Source: Corythucha ciliata
Lineage: Eukaryota; Arthropoda; Insecta; Hemiptera; Tingidae
DNA: 64,000 nucleotides
Assembly (NCBI GenBank): GCA_038030265.1
Contig: CM075937.1
Coordinates: 28,314,198-28,378,197 of the forward strand
Direction: 5' to 3'
Positions within the stretch are counted from its first letter, which is position 1; the number at the start of each line of letters is the position of its first letter. Positions 32,728 to 44,591 of the stretch are shown piece after piece. The notes under the pieces are model-generated. The model was given only the letters and a program-made list of their open reading frames with translations. It searched no databases and had not been told where the DNA came from. The position numbers and the translations under genes are program-made.

Positions 32728-33169
32728 ACGCAGTTTTCGTTATCTAAACGAAAGTACCTTCTTTTGTGGTAATATTATGTTGTTTTTTTTAAATTTATTG
32801 CGGATACTTCCATTTATAAGCGTTCCGGAATCGGCCGGAATGACACCATGCCAGAATCACTTCTTTTTTTCCGTATACGTCATACTTTGAAGTATCATAG
32901 TTTCGAAATCGTGACTGCGTAAGTCGTACCAGTCGGTGAAGTAGAACGCTTCATGCAAGCGTGAGCCTAAGCATAATTGTGGTTATTTTCAGACACCAAG
33001 TCTAGGCTCTTTGTCGAAATATGCGAACCAAAATTGTGGTCTTTTCTGATGCTCTAAAGTAGATACTTGCGTATAATAATGTTTAAAGAGACCATCAATC
33101 CTTTACCCGGTAGCATCGCTGCAGCGGTTATAAACCCTAGTGATGTATCAACCTTGAAACAAACAAGAA

Positions 33170-33571
33170 TTAAGGGGGAGTTGCACATGTGTTTCCTCGA
33201 CCCCCCTCCAATCATACCTCGCCTACTCCGCGTTACGGAAATTACCGCCGTATTTCTGCACCAATTGTGGACTTCAAGAGCTCATTTAAATCTTCAGGAA
33301 ATTCCGCACAAGCGTACGATCTTCCTTTTTCATATTTCATCCCTAAAATAACTGTAAAACGCACACAAACGTTTACCTTAAAAATTCACACTCTATCGAC
33401 GACTTATTTAGGAAAGCAAGATCGTACGCTGGTGCGGAATTTCCTGAAGATTTAAATGAGCCCTTGAAGTCCACGATTGGTGCAGAAATACGGCGGTAAT
33501 TTCCGTAACGCGGAGTTGGCGAGGTAAGATTGGAGGGGGGTCGAGGAAACACATGTACAACTCCCCCTTAA
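33170..33571. mobile_element. Harbinger-type MITE with long inverted ends
   Basis: About 170 bases at each end are inverted copies, starting AGGGGGAGTTGCACATG at the left. TTA flanks both sides, the typical 3-bp target duplication of PIF/Harbinger. The end resembles the start of the element at 35659, which precedes a Harbinger transposase. Confidence 0.75.
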
Positions 33572-33609
33572 TGATTTATCATAAAAGACCAAGATACGAG
33601 TAGCTTACA

Positions 33610-34588
33610 AATAAAGCACCTTTAAGAGTTAGACTTATGATTCTTCCGGAAAATGCAAGCATGAAAACAACCAGCCAGCAAATATGTGCTCGAAGCTCCT
33701 GTAAAAATTAAAAGAAAACTATATTAAATTGCAAAATGAATAGTATCGCTAATACCATGAAAGAATTACTTGACTATTTTAATATGATGTCGAATATTTT
33801 CCTTGAGGCAATATATCTTGCATTGCTCGAATTCAGTAGGGTCACAATCGGCTGTTTCCGTAAGACTAATTTCTTTACATAAAAAAGCAGCCATAGTTGA
33901 GCGCTAGTCCCCACAAATAAATTACACGCGGCTGATAACAGGAAACCAATATGAGCCCAGAATATAAAGGAAGAACGAATTGGTCATGTACATATTTGAA
34001 CGCTGTGTCCGATCGAAAGGGAACAACAATTCGAATGGGGAGATTTTTATTGTAAGGGTATTCGCCTTCACTGTCCGTTTCCGTACTACAGGTCCCACTA
34101 CTGAAAAACTTTCAACATGGGGAGAAGCAAGATATAAACGAAACACCCAATTCCTGTGAAATTACTATTCAATTGAAGCAGAAACAAATAAAACAGTTGG
34201 TCTCGGATAGTCACTTGTTCGACTGTCAACGTGTTCGTTGTACGTGAAAAATCCAGATCCGACTTGTCGAAACATTTTTTTCTACGACGAGTCATCGAAA
34301 CAAAAAAATGGCAATAATAGCACTGTGGCTGGTAATCATTGCAAAGAAAGAAACGTTTTCCAAAATAATGTCAATTTCACCCGTTCTGACGGCCCATATG
34401 AGACTGATTAAATGAAGCGGACAGACCAATTTGCATGTTAAGAACAGGCAAATCTTAGCGAAAGTCGCCCGGTACTCCTCGGGCGTCAGAACCTGGTACA
34501 TTCCGGTTAAAGTGGTGCACTCGCCACCGCATAATTATCACCCCTTGATGACGGCTTCGTTCTCATGTTTAACTTCGAAGAACTTCAT
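33610..34588 (-). pseudogene. odorant receptor pseudogene, paralogue of 26453-28024
   Basis: Starts with MKFFEVKHENEAVIKG (34588) and then two adjacent in-frame stops, TGA TAA, at the place where the intact receptor has Arg-Lys. The same frame continues with CGGECTTLTGMYQVL. Frameshifts occur near 34295 and 34120, and a stop near 33921. The end of exon 1 (EFEQCKIYCLKENIRHH) and the start of exon 2 (RSFEHIFAGW) are clearly related to the intact gene, although exon 2 soon breaks down and its splice acceptor is degraded. Exons 3-5 are not visible. It lies tail to tail with the intact gene. Confidence 0.85.
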
Positions 34589-34599
34589 TGCGATTGACC

Positions 34600-35460
34600 C
34601 TCGATACAAGGATGTTCGTTGGAGTTAATAAATAGGGGTATATAGAGGTAATGAATGCAATAATTACTAGTTACGAAGAAGTGAAGAATGAGAAACCAGC
34701 AGAAGGAAGAAGACAGCGGCAAATTATTCATTGAGGAAAAGTAATTATGGGATAGGTAATGTTTTCTCAACTGAGGTATACCAATTCTACCCCATTTCTA
34801 CTGACTCTCACGAATGTAAATATGAGTGGGAGGAGTGGGTGATCACCTAGCACGTTATTGGAAAAAAAACTGTAGAAGCTGATGATGAAATAAATAGCTG
34901 TAAACCATGTGTAGTAGTTATCGAATGCGGGTTTGGTAGAGAACACAATTAAATGCATTCTCCGCCGCAAACATTAATTTCTGGAACACCTCTACTAACA
35001 TGAGATCCCCTGGACCCCAACCCTCATGAAATAAATTCAACTTATTCATTCAGAACTCTTTGATGGACCGTATTAGAATATTTTTTATTGAAATATTTGT
35101 TTAATAGCCACACAGCCTCATTAGTAAAACGTAACAAACGGAAATCAGAGTACAGTATCCAGAACGCCTACTAACTTATAAACCCCGGTTACAACTAGCT
35201 CTTTTTCACAGTCTTAAACTCAAAAGTAATAACTAACTGCAAATAGCTGTGAACAATAAAAGATCTGATGCCCAACTGTTCAAGTGATTTGATCAAAACT
35301 ATAAAGCATGCTCTGAACAAATATTTCTGCTACATTTTGCGAACGATTGTCGTGTTCGATGATCTTTTTTTCGTCACGCATCAGTGACGTAGCTTGTTAA
35401 AAATGCGCCTCCCCGCAACACTAGCCGTTGGCGCCCCATCTTCTCATTGTCAGTTCAAGC
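34600..35460. other. no gene seen
   Basis: Non-coding spacer; no repeat pair that I recognise. Confidence 0.5.
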
Positions 35461-35464
35461 TCAA

Positions 35465-35660
35465 AGCCTCGATTACACGGGGCTAGCTTACAAGCTAAAA
35501 GCCAGCGAGTTCGCTAGCAGCTTGTAAACTCGCCCCGTGTCATCGTCTTTGTTGTTCGCTCTCAGATTGTAAAAAAGCTGCGAAAAAATAGAAAGACTGG
35601 CTAATTTACTCGCCACTCGCTGGCTTTTAGCTTGTAAACTAGCCCCGTGTAATCGAGGCT
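35465..35660. mobile_element. MITE, about 196 bp
   Basis: The ends AGCCTCGATTACACGGGGCT and its reverse complement at the right are inverted repeats of about 45 bases; AGCTAAAAGCCAGCGAG is in the left and CGCTGGCTTTTAGCT in the right. Confidence 0.7.
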
Positions 35661-37153
35661 TAAGAGGGAGTTGCACTCGTGTTTTCTCGAACCCCCTCCA
35701 ATCATACCTCGCCTAATCGGCGTTACGTAAATTATCGCCGTAGTTCTCCACCAATCCTGGATTTTAAGGTCTCATTTCAATCTCCAGATAATTCTGCACG
35801 CCCGTTAAATCTTCATTTTTCATATTTCACCCCTGAAACAACTATAAAACCCACTAAGGGCTGTATTCACAGTCGTCACTTACATATAAGTTTCACTTGA
35901 GCATTCGCTTATGGCTTTTTCCTATTCTCAAACATTACTGAATAATTCGCTTAATTATGACGCTAATACTAAAAGGGAGCTCACTTATACGTCTACTTGT
36001 ACTAGTGTCATTGTAAAGGTTTGGATTTGTGCAGCTGGTTTCAAATTTGCAAGAGCATGGAGGACGATTTCAATCAATTCTATGAGCGTTACAGGGAGGT
36101 AGTCAGAATTCCAAAACGGTACATCCGGGATATGGATAATATCTTCGAAGAATACGATGAGAGAGAATTCAAGAGAAGATTTAGTTTAAATAAATTTACC
36201 GTGATAAACACAATCATACCGCTGGTAAGCGCGCAGGAGGAAAGCTTTTCAAATCGAGGTCTACCGGTACCGGTTCATCTAAAGACGTTGATTGCTCTGA
36301 GATTCTACGCTACATCGTCATGCCAGGTAAGTTAAGGTGTCCTAGAAGGCTCTACCGGGGTTTTCTGAAGCTATTTTACCCTCTTAATTAATTTTTGATT
36401 TTCAGTTAGTGGCTGCAGATCTTTACCACGTCAGCCAATCAGCAGAGTAATTAGCAGGATATCTGAAATTCTTGCGAGATACGTCAGAAGATTTGTGAGC
36501 TTTCCTAGCAGCAATGAAGAATTCAATGCCATGAAGACTATTTTATACAGAAAAAAAATATGGATTTCCCGGCGTCATCGGCTTGATTGACGGAACACAT
36601 ATAGCGATTAAAAATCCAGGAGGAAATCAAGCCGAAATATTTCCCAACCGAAAAGTTTTTTTTTTCGTGTAATGTTCAAATTGTTGGAGGACCAAATGAA
36701 CAAATTCAGGACATTGTAGTTCGATGGCCAGGTTCTGCACATGGTAGTAGGATCTTCGAAAACAGTGGGGTTAGAGTGGGTGGAGGGGACAGTGGATACC
36801 CGCAAAGGTCCTACATTTATACACCCATCATACACCCTTAAAATCAATCCGAAGAAAAGTCCAACAAATCTTTAACAAAACCCAGAAGTTTAATAGAAAG
36901 AACTATTGGTAGATGGAAAATAAGATGTCCTTGCCTTTATTATGACTATGAGCTACAGAACAGCCTAAAAAATTCCCAAAGAATTATTACTGCTTGCGCC
37001 GTGCTTCACAATATCGGTAGTCAGGCAGGAGACCATTGGCAAACAGATGACATCAACGTTGACGAAATTATCGAAGTTTCGAGTACTACTGTTCCTGAGA
37101 ATGCCACAGGAAATTTGATACGTCAAGAGTTCATAGAAAGATTCTTTGCATAG
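35659..37153 (+). mobile_element. PIF/Harbinger element, left end and transposase
   Basis: Starts with TTAAGAGGGAGTTGCACTCG and shares about 200 bases of subterminal sequence with the MITE at 33170-33571, then carries a transposase pseudogene. I do not see the right end. Confidence 0.6.
36057..37153 (+). pseudogene. Harbinger transposase (HARBI1-like)
   Basis: Starts MEDDFNQFYERY. The first exon ends at a GTAAGT after SSCQ; the next begins after a CAG near 36405 (LVAADLYHVSQS). Frameshifts are needed near 36440 and 36555. The DDE nuclease core is clear: YGFPGVIGLIDGTHIAI (Asp), WPGSAHGSRIFENS, GGGDSGYPQRSY, and IERTIGRWKIRCPCL. It ends with a stop at 37151-37153. Related proteins cut and paste elements with TTA targets. 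This copy is dead as read. Confidence 0.8.
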
Positions 37154-37396
37154 CTATACAATGAATTTTATAATATGTAAAGAGCACAATTTCAATTAAT
37201 CTTCAGTTCCTGCTTTATTCTTATAATGATTCATTCTCATTGTTCGGTTTTCAAACCTCATCCCTATTTCCATCGCCTGTCTCTTCATTCATCTTTCAGT
37301 CTGGACTGCTTCAGAGCTTCACTTTCGTTAATTGTTCTTGTTGGAACAAATAGCTTCAAATCATATGTTGCAATCTAGACAAGCCGAAGTAACAAA

Positions 37397-37918
37397 AAAA
37401 ATTTCGCTCCGGCAGCTGGCGGTCGGAAAGAGTGCATTTCATTATGTATACGGATACCCTAAGCCGTCCCAGAAGTAATAATTTTGATACCATTATTTGT
37501 TTCATTAAGCCGAACTTCTTCCTCTATTTTCACCACCCTCTCTTCAAAATGTCGAAAAGTTTCGGTAGTTTTCCAAGGGCTTTGTAATATTAAATTTTTG
37601 TGCCGTATTTTATAATACCTAAACGTGTGAATTTAAGCTTTTTTTTTTGAAATTTCATCCCCCATTTCACCCTCCTTCATCAAAGTTTTCGATAAATTTC
37701 AATGGAACCAAGGGCTTTCGTTACATTAAATTATTGAGCCGAATTTTAGAGCGATAAGATGAACTAGTTAAGCCTGGGAATCGTTTTTCTCCTTTCGTCC
37801 ATTGCATCAGTTTCTTGGTTTGTCATCCGGTCTGTTGTCTAGTGCCAGATATTTCAAAACTTCCCAATGCCCCAAATATTTAATCACATTTCGATAACTT
37901 TTCCAAGGCTGCGCAAGA
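37397..37918 (+). repeat. dispersed element end, shared with 44178
   Basis: Begins TTTCGCTCCGGCAGCTG and continues GGTCGGAAAGAGTGCATTTC, GTATACGGATACCC and AGCCGTCCCAGAAGTA, the same string of motifs as at 44178-44280. The similarity fades after about 100 bases; the rest is unassigned. Confidence 0.55.
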
Positions 37919-37921
37919 CTC

Positions 37922-40031
37922 TATGATAAATGTGAATCGTCATCATACGCAAAGGACAGACGAACTCGAAAAAAAACAATTGAAAAATGGGAAGCCATCA
38001 TTAAGTCCTTTTTGAATGAAGCCCAAATCAAATCTCTCCAGAGAGAAAAAAAGAAAATGTGGTCTTCGGAAAGCATAATTAAAGGCCTTAAACTACGGTT
38101 CATGCTTGGTAAACATATTAATTCAATTTATCACGATTGTACTGACTGATGTTAGCCGACTTGTTTTCAGGAGTTCACGGGTACAACTACTTGTGCTCTA
38201 CTAACTATCCGATCCCGTCTTATAGTACGCTAAATAGACGGATAAGTAAGTACAGAGTCACCACAGGGATTTTATCCGATATATGTATTTGATCCACTGA
38301 AGCATAAGATTCATTGTATGGAACCCCTAGATCGGTGAGTTTTTCTTTAAATGCCGTTGCATTACGAACAATACCAAGTGTTTACTTCGTATTTCGTAGG
38401 TGCTGCGCATTGTCAATTGACGAAATGCAGATCAATGCGATGGAGGACTACGTAAAACACCTACACGAGTTCAAAGGGTTCGTCACTCTCGTGGACACAA
38501 GCAAACTCGGAACGCATTTTCTGCTTGTTTTGCTTCGTGGTATAAAAAATTATTGGAAGCAGGTTGTTGCCAGCCATGTGACAGGCAGCAGCACAGGTGT
38601 GGAACACTTGGAACTGTTGATTGTTGAAATCGTGAGATACGTCGAAGAGTGTGGTCTGCGGGTGGTTAGCCTCACTTCTGACATGGGCGGAAAGAACGTC
38701 AGCTACTGGACGAAGCTGAATGTTGTAGCAAAGAAAGACGGCAAAAGAAATAACCATTTCTCTTACTTAGTACCGGATGTTTGCCATTTGTTAAAAAACT
38801 TGAAAAAACTCAATTTTAAACAGTGCCGGCACAATTCCTCTTTCCGTTGTCGAGGTCGAAAACTTGTCAACCAACAAGATTGAAGGGTGCTATGTCGAAA
38901 AGCTTTGGCGGGCTGAAATAAAAGCCAACAAAGCATTTCGAACGCTCCACCATTTGAAACATGAGGATATATACCCATCAAATTTTCAGAAAATGAATGT
39001 TGGACCAGCTATTAGATTTTTTTACGAAAAAACGGCCTCTGCTCTTGAAATAGCCGTTCATTTAAAAATGCTCGATCAAAAAGCCTTAACCACTGCCTGG
39101 TTCTTCCGGTTGATTTCTCAATGGTTCGAAACGGTAACTTCTCGAATACGTAAAAAAAGCATTACGAAAAGAAATATGAGCGAAGCAATGAACGCAAGCA
39201 AAAGCATGCGTTCATTGAAAAATTAATTTCTGTGATTCATGGCACTCGGTTCGAACTGACCAATCGATGAAAGCCGTTAAGCACGGGCTTAATTCTTTCA
39301 TCGTTGTCTATGCTTGATTTGACAAATTTCATTATTCGAGAAATTGGCTATGAGTTCGTTTTGACCAGCCGCTTCACTCAAGACGCCCTGGAAAATTTGT
39401 TTTCTCAGATACGCAAGCGTGGCGGGTCAACTCCGTCTGTTTGCAAATGTTTACAAGCTCTCGTTTACAAGCAGTTCGTTTCGGAAGTTAAACATTCCAA
39501 TTACTCCTCCGATTCTGACATTTTCTTGTTGCAGCACTTGAATGCGGTTCGAACCGGGAGGTATGAAGATGCGCCATATTTCCAAAAATCAATGTAGTAG
39601 CTGAAACCCCTCTTTGGGGAACGCCATTCGAAACTCTTTTAATCGACAAGATTTTACCACTGAACGAAAATGACATGAACTTGATTGTTTATTTGGCCGG
39701 AAGCGCGACAAATTCTGCTTTGAAACGAACGTTTTGTGAACGGTGTATTCAATTTCTGAGGCAAAATTTGATCACGGAAATCCTTCCCCGCTATAATGCT
39801 TACATAAATGCCCGAAACAAAGGAGGGCTTAAGGCCCCAGCTACTAATGTTGTCCAGTTATACTTGAACTGCCACGTCATTTACAACAAATATTACAATT
39901 ACATATTACGTAATAATTCGTCACCGATAATAGAGAAAATTGTAAAAGACGTGAATTTTCCTCATACTTGTCTGCAGAAAAAACGTAATTTTCTGACTAC
40001 ATCAACATATCACCAATACTTCCGGAATTAA
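37922..40031 (+). pseudogene. P-element-type transposase (THAP9-like), decayed
   Basis: Exon 1 (37922-38108) has MWSSESIIKGLKLRF; exon 2 from 38171 has GVHGYNYLC and NYPIPSYSTLNRRI; exon 3 from about 38400 has LSIDEMQIN, FKGFVTLVD, LVLLRGIKNYWKQVV, SLTSDMGGKN and DVCHLLKNLKK. Splice sites between them are GT-AG. Frameshifts then move to LSTNKIEGCYVEKLW, to RFTQDALENLFSQIRKRGG and to the C-terminal part ending at 40031. This is the RNase H-like and GTP-region order of P transposases. The N-terminal THAP domain is missing here. Confidence 0.75.
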
Positions 40032-40319
40032 GTTTCCTCGCTAATAAGCTGATTCAAAACGTATAGTCCAGTAAACGAGTGTTCAAAAAGGTGGTCTAGA
40101 GGGAATGAGCGAAAGCAGAAAGTTTGACTCCGGAACCATGTTTGGACAAGTTAGGAGGTAAACATACTTAAAGTCCCCACCCCTAGGAGGTGAGCTCCTA
40201 AACCAAATATCCGACCTACTATGGATTGAGCAAAATTCTCCTCTGAAAGAAACACGAAAATTCAATGTCACACTTTTTCGTTTTTTCAAATAATAACTAG
40301 ACGTACTTAAATACAATTA

Positions 40320-40562
40320 TGGCGTGTTATTCTTAGGTTTTCTAACATGAAATTTTGCGCTCTTTTCAGAAATGTAATTCATTTTGTTCTATCTTGAACG
40401 GTTTGTCCGTTAAAACCACTTTTTGTGGGAAAGAGGTGGTTTAGCTCAAAAAGGTTTGCGTAAAAAAAGCGTTTGCGACCCTATGTCCATATAGTAATTT
40501 TTGTTCGCTCTACTTGGTAGTACAACATGTACAAGTATTGCCGAATCCTCCTGAAACACCCT
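40320..40562 (-). repeat. lone end of the CAGGGTGTTTCAG family
   Basis: Matches the right-hand end of the giant inverted repeat at 47638-50079: shares GCGTTTGCGACCCT and ends TCCTCCTGAAACACCCTGTA. No partner end is seen nearby. A long poly-T run follows at 40590-40617. Confidence 0.55.
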
Positions 40563-40619
40563 GTATTTCTTTATTTATATTATCTTACCCCTTTTTTTTT
40601 TTTTTTTTTTTTTTTTAAT

Positions 40620-42599
40620 TTTTTTATTGTATACGTATTTATATATTTCAAATTACTGTTCTTTATATATCATTGTTGTTATTTAATATTAAATTAGTTC
40701 TAAATTATATTAACTGTCGATATTTAGATTATTGTGTGAATAGTTCAAGAATGGTTTAGTACGCAATGAATGCAGTGGTTCGCAAAAACCGGTAAACCCA
40801 CGCTCTTTCTCTGAGTCTGTGCAGCGGTTATTTCTTCCATTCCACAACTCGTCGTTACACTCGAAACTTCACTTGAGGTGTCACTGACCGTCCATCATCG
40901 TGTCACCTTTCGTGACTAGTCGTGGCCGTCGGAGTGGGGACTGATCCAGTTCAGGGTACCCTAAAGTCGCAAAATCGGGGTGAGACCGGTAGCAGCTGGA
41001 CTCTCGGAGAAGCTCTTCTAACGGTGACTTCCAACATAATACTTTTTCAAGTCACCTGTCCTCAAAACTATTCATTCAGTCTCCAACCTAGCCATGCTCA
41101 CAGGACCGGGAAGAGAGAGCGGGGGCTCCAATATGTACTTGAATTGTTCGCGAATGTTTGTAGGTTTCAAATACGTTTGTGTCGATTAATTTGTTGTTAT
41201 TGTCGCCCATTACACTGTAAATTGTTCAATACATGAAATAATAGTTTTTGCATTTGAAAGAAATACAATGTTTTGAAAAGTGTTGCCAAACTTGTTCCCA
41301 TTCTTGATTACCAAACTCAACACGCTTTACTTGAAAATCCTATGAAGGATCAATCGAAATCAGGCGAAGTAGGATCGCACTACAGAGTGCCATAAATAGT
41401 GCTTTTTCTATGCCAAAACAACTTTACGAATCGATCCCGATACTCTTAAAAAACGGCCAACAAGCGTAAAAATCCCAGTACATATTATGAAACTATCAAA
41501 AACGCGTCATTCAATCAAGGCAATTCGTTGTTCCTATTCGAATAGTATCCCGGGAGGCACCGTGAAAATTCCAGTATCAATAATAACTTGGTCCATACCT
41601 GTCATCCGGTGTCCTATGGTGAATTTCAACACCGTGTTGGAGTTTCCAAACTCTAATATTGTTTACATAAATTGTGACGCATTTTTTTCGTTAATTCTGA
41701 GTTAACGTAACTCAAATTTTAACTCTCGGTGGTGAAATCCACCATTAATTATGTAAATTAACCATTCAGGTAGAAAAATTTGGAAACATATTAACGATTT
41801 AGAAAATATTACAATCGTATGAACCCCTTACCCCTCCTATTCTCCCAACTTGATTATTCAAGAATTCCAATCACCACTTACACGAAAACCCCTAATAGTG
41901 GATTTCATCACTTCTCTTTAGGCGTTCGGCCTAAATAAGCCGAACCTTGTTTACATAAAATTCAATGCATTTTGTTCCTTAAGTCCGACTTAATTTAAGC
42001 CGAGGAGGAGAAATTCATCATAAATGAATGAAATAAATTAATATAACGCTAAAAAATTTGGAGACACTTGGAATGGGTACATCCAACCAGTATTGCGCCG
42101 ACTTCCGCCCGATGTTCTGTGATGCACATTGCCAGGATTAGACTAGGATAAATAATGGTTATCCTCGCCCCGCTCCCTGCTACCGATATGGACCGCTTGG
42201 CGGAGGGCAGTTTTAGAGGTGGTTAGGTTATGACGAGGTGAGAATGTACCGTACAAGAACGTCTCGACACCCCACCCACCTTAGGATTCATTCTCACTCT
42301 TCGGTGATTCTTGAACTACCTGCTGACCATATGAGACGAAAGGAAACCGGAATTAATAAATCCGTGCATTAACTCGTAAAATCTAATTTTTAATTAATTG
42401 TGCTTTATTGTACAAGTATAACATTATTCCCGATTTGTCTTGTAACGAGGCGGTCCAGTTTTTTCGGCCTCGCTCTCGCGTTATTTTATTTTTCTTTCAA
42501 TATCGTCCCTACAGTTGAACGAGATTGTGAAGCAGATGATTATTATAGGTAACCGAAGCAACGGATTGGGAAGAGAGAAAAAAATCCACATATTGGGCG
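40620..42599. other. no gene seen
   Basis: Long AT-rich stretch. Short ORFs at 40922 and 41487 have no recognisable features. Confidence 0.4.
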
Positions 42600-43330
42600 A
42601 AAAGTAACCCATATAAAAACCCGTGACAAGTCCGGAGAGAGACAGTTCGTACACAGTTTTTTGACAGTTTTTGAATAGTTCAGTCTGTTCAGTTCAATTT
42701 TTCTTGCTGTGTAATTTGAGAGTTTAGTTCACTCAAAAGGGCAGGGAGTGATTCACGGGGTGAATTGTTGCGTTTTGTGCGTTTTATTGGTACGTTTGTG
42801 CGTTTTGTTCAATTTCTCGTTTCCGTGTGCTAGATACAACCGGTGTGTCATTTTCGAGCTTCACTCAACACGCACACACCACTCACCACTCGTCGTTCGT
42901 CGTTGCCACCACTTTCACTAGTCGGACCCGGCATACACAAGACACCACTCGTCGTTCGTCGTCGCCGCCACTTTCTCCAGTCGGGCCCGGCACGCACAGG
43001 ACAGCACCGCCGCCACTCACGTTTAGTCGGACCCGGCGGACTCGTCTCCTCTACGCTAACACACGGACACGCACACGCACATACCAATCTCGCGACTACA
43101 CCCAGAAACGCATAAGCGGACATCGTGAGTCAGTCCACTCCCTGCGCCTGCCGTCTTCAAGAATTTCGTCTCCACCTCCTCTGCGGAAGCGAACCACCTC
43201 GTCGGTCAGCGCCGTCGACTCCTCACTCACTCACCACTCCCCATAAAAACGCACACACACCCAAACACACACAACCCCCCCCCCCTCATATTCCAAGTTG
43301 ACTCGCTTCCTCAAAAGGGACACCGGAGGA
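42600..43330 (+). promoter_or_regulatory. TATA-bearing, CA-rich leader-like region with tandem repeats
   Basis: CCCATATAAAAACCC at about 42610 is a good TATA box, followed 30-40 bases on by AGACAGTTCGT, a plausible initiator. Downstream is a C/A-rich stretch with a degenerate 59-base tandem repeat (about 42885-43035) containing CACCACTCGTCGTTCGTCG and GTCGGACCCGGC. The open frame at 42827-43246 is low-complexity (Thr/Ser/Arg/His) and I doubt it is coding. It could be the promoter and leader of a gene or of a retroelement whose body is not here. Confidence 0.35.
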
Positions 43331-43642
43331 CTTACATTTTTTAATTTTTTTTTTTTACAAGTTTGTAGGCCTCCTCCGTCTTTGCGTCACTCTTAAATTG
43401 TCAGATCAGTGGAATCTAGACTTTTTAGCATGTAATTAATTCCCTCTTCCTTAATCTGACGCGCTCGAGAATGTCTGATGATCAATTTTGTTTTTACTAA
43501 TCTGACGTTTTATCCTTGACGGGCGGCCACATTCATAGGGCTCTTATTTGGTGGAGGTACTCAACTAGATACAAGGTATCCGCAGTATGTTAATCTGACG
43601 CGCTTGAGTAAATCCCGATATCCCCCCTTGGGCTCCCTACTA

Positions 43643-43776
43643 TAGGCCTCCAACCAACCTTAACCTTTACAACTCCTTTAAGCGCTTCAAAACAGATGAC
43701 ACATTTTTATAAACCATCACTTTTTTTCAACTCCTTAAGTAAAGGCTTTGTAAAGGTGGGTTTCTGAATACGGCCC
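43643..43776. mobile_element. short deletion derivative of the 9650-11510 element
   Basis: Shares TTTAAGCGCTTC, CAGATGACACATTTTTAT and the end GTAAAGGTGGGTTT...GAATACGGCCC with the long element, but is only about 134 bases. The left end is degenerate. Confidence 0.5.
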
Positions 43777-44337
43777 TTAGTCCCGGAGTTTTTCCTGAAA
43801 CTACCCCTTAATGAAACCTGTTCCCTGGACTATGGGAGTAGAGGCGGCTTTCATTGAGCCGACTCCAACTGGGCGTCAATACGCGTTTGAACTTTAATGT
43901 AAGATGCGAAGGAGCCTTCACTCTTTATATTTAGAAAAAACCAAAATCATTTGTTGTGATTGTACTTTGTTCGACCAATTCCCTATCTTAGAGTTTTAGA
44001 ATTTTTTTTTTTTCTCAATAAGACCCTAATTACACAAAAGGATTTTTTTAGTCAATCAAAAATCCCCGTTTTGTTATTGGGGTTGCTTGATTTTAGATCT
44101 CCCCAGAGCCACCACCAGTCCGGGCGGCACAAACGGAACGGCAACGGCCGCCAACGAAAAGAAAAAACAAAACAAAAAAAGTTTCGCTCCGGCAGCTGAC
44201 GGTCGGAAAGAGTGCATTTCATTTTGTATACGGATACCCTAAGCCGTCCCAGAAGTAGTAATGTTGAGACCATGATTTATTTCGTTAATGTTTGACTCTC
44301 CGTACTGTTTGCTGCCGGGTTTGTTTAAGCTGAACTT
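43777..44337. other. no gene; contains the 37397-type repeat end at 44178-44280
   Basis: From 44178 the sequence TTTCGCTCCGGCAGCTGAC matches 37397 and continues for about 100 bases in parallel. Confidence 0.5.
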
Positions 44338-44572
44338 AATGGGAATCAAAGGCTATTTCAAAATGGAATCATCATACCGAATATAATGCTTCTGGAATCA
44401 ACTGGTGATTTGTAGTGATTTTTTTACCATTTGACCCCTATTCCCCCCCCCCCCTCCGACCGATTTGGCCCAAATGCAATACCGACCGGGGTCTTATGAC
44501 TACTGATTTTTGTGCCAAAGCGCGTTCCGCTAAATTAATTTCTACGAGAGTTATCGTGCTAACAAGGCCTCA
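44338..44572 (+). repeat. dispersed repeat, copy 1 of 3
   Basis: Shares GGGAATCAAAGGCTA, ATGCTTCT, AATCAACTGGTGATTT, GGCCCAAATGCAATACCGAC, TTATGACTACTG and GAGTTATCGTGCTAAC with 47130-47395 and 47380-47613. A poly-C tract varies in length between copies. No ORF. Confidence 0.7.
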
Positions 44573-44591
44573 CACTTGCTTCCACCTGGAT

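Larger units (their letters stand above)
29217..33057 (+). repeat. 872-bp tandem duplication, second copy (interrupted)
   Basis: Consists of 29217-29340 and 32311-33057 with a transposon in between. Apart from the insertion it matches the first copy. Confidence 0.8.

Noticed and set aside
33610..34588. Second functional odorant receptor
   Set aside because: Two adjacent in-frame stops and at least two frameshifts in the first exon.
42827..43246. 139-codon Ser/Thr/Arg-rich ORF
   Set aside because: Low complexity from a CA-rich tandem repeat; open frames exist in several frames and on both strands.
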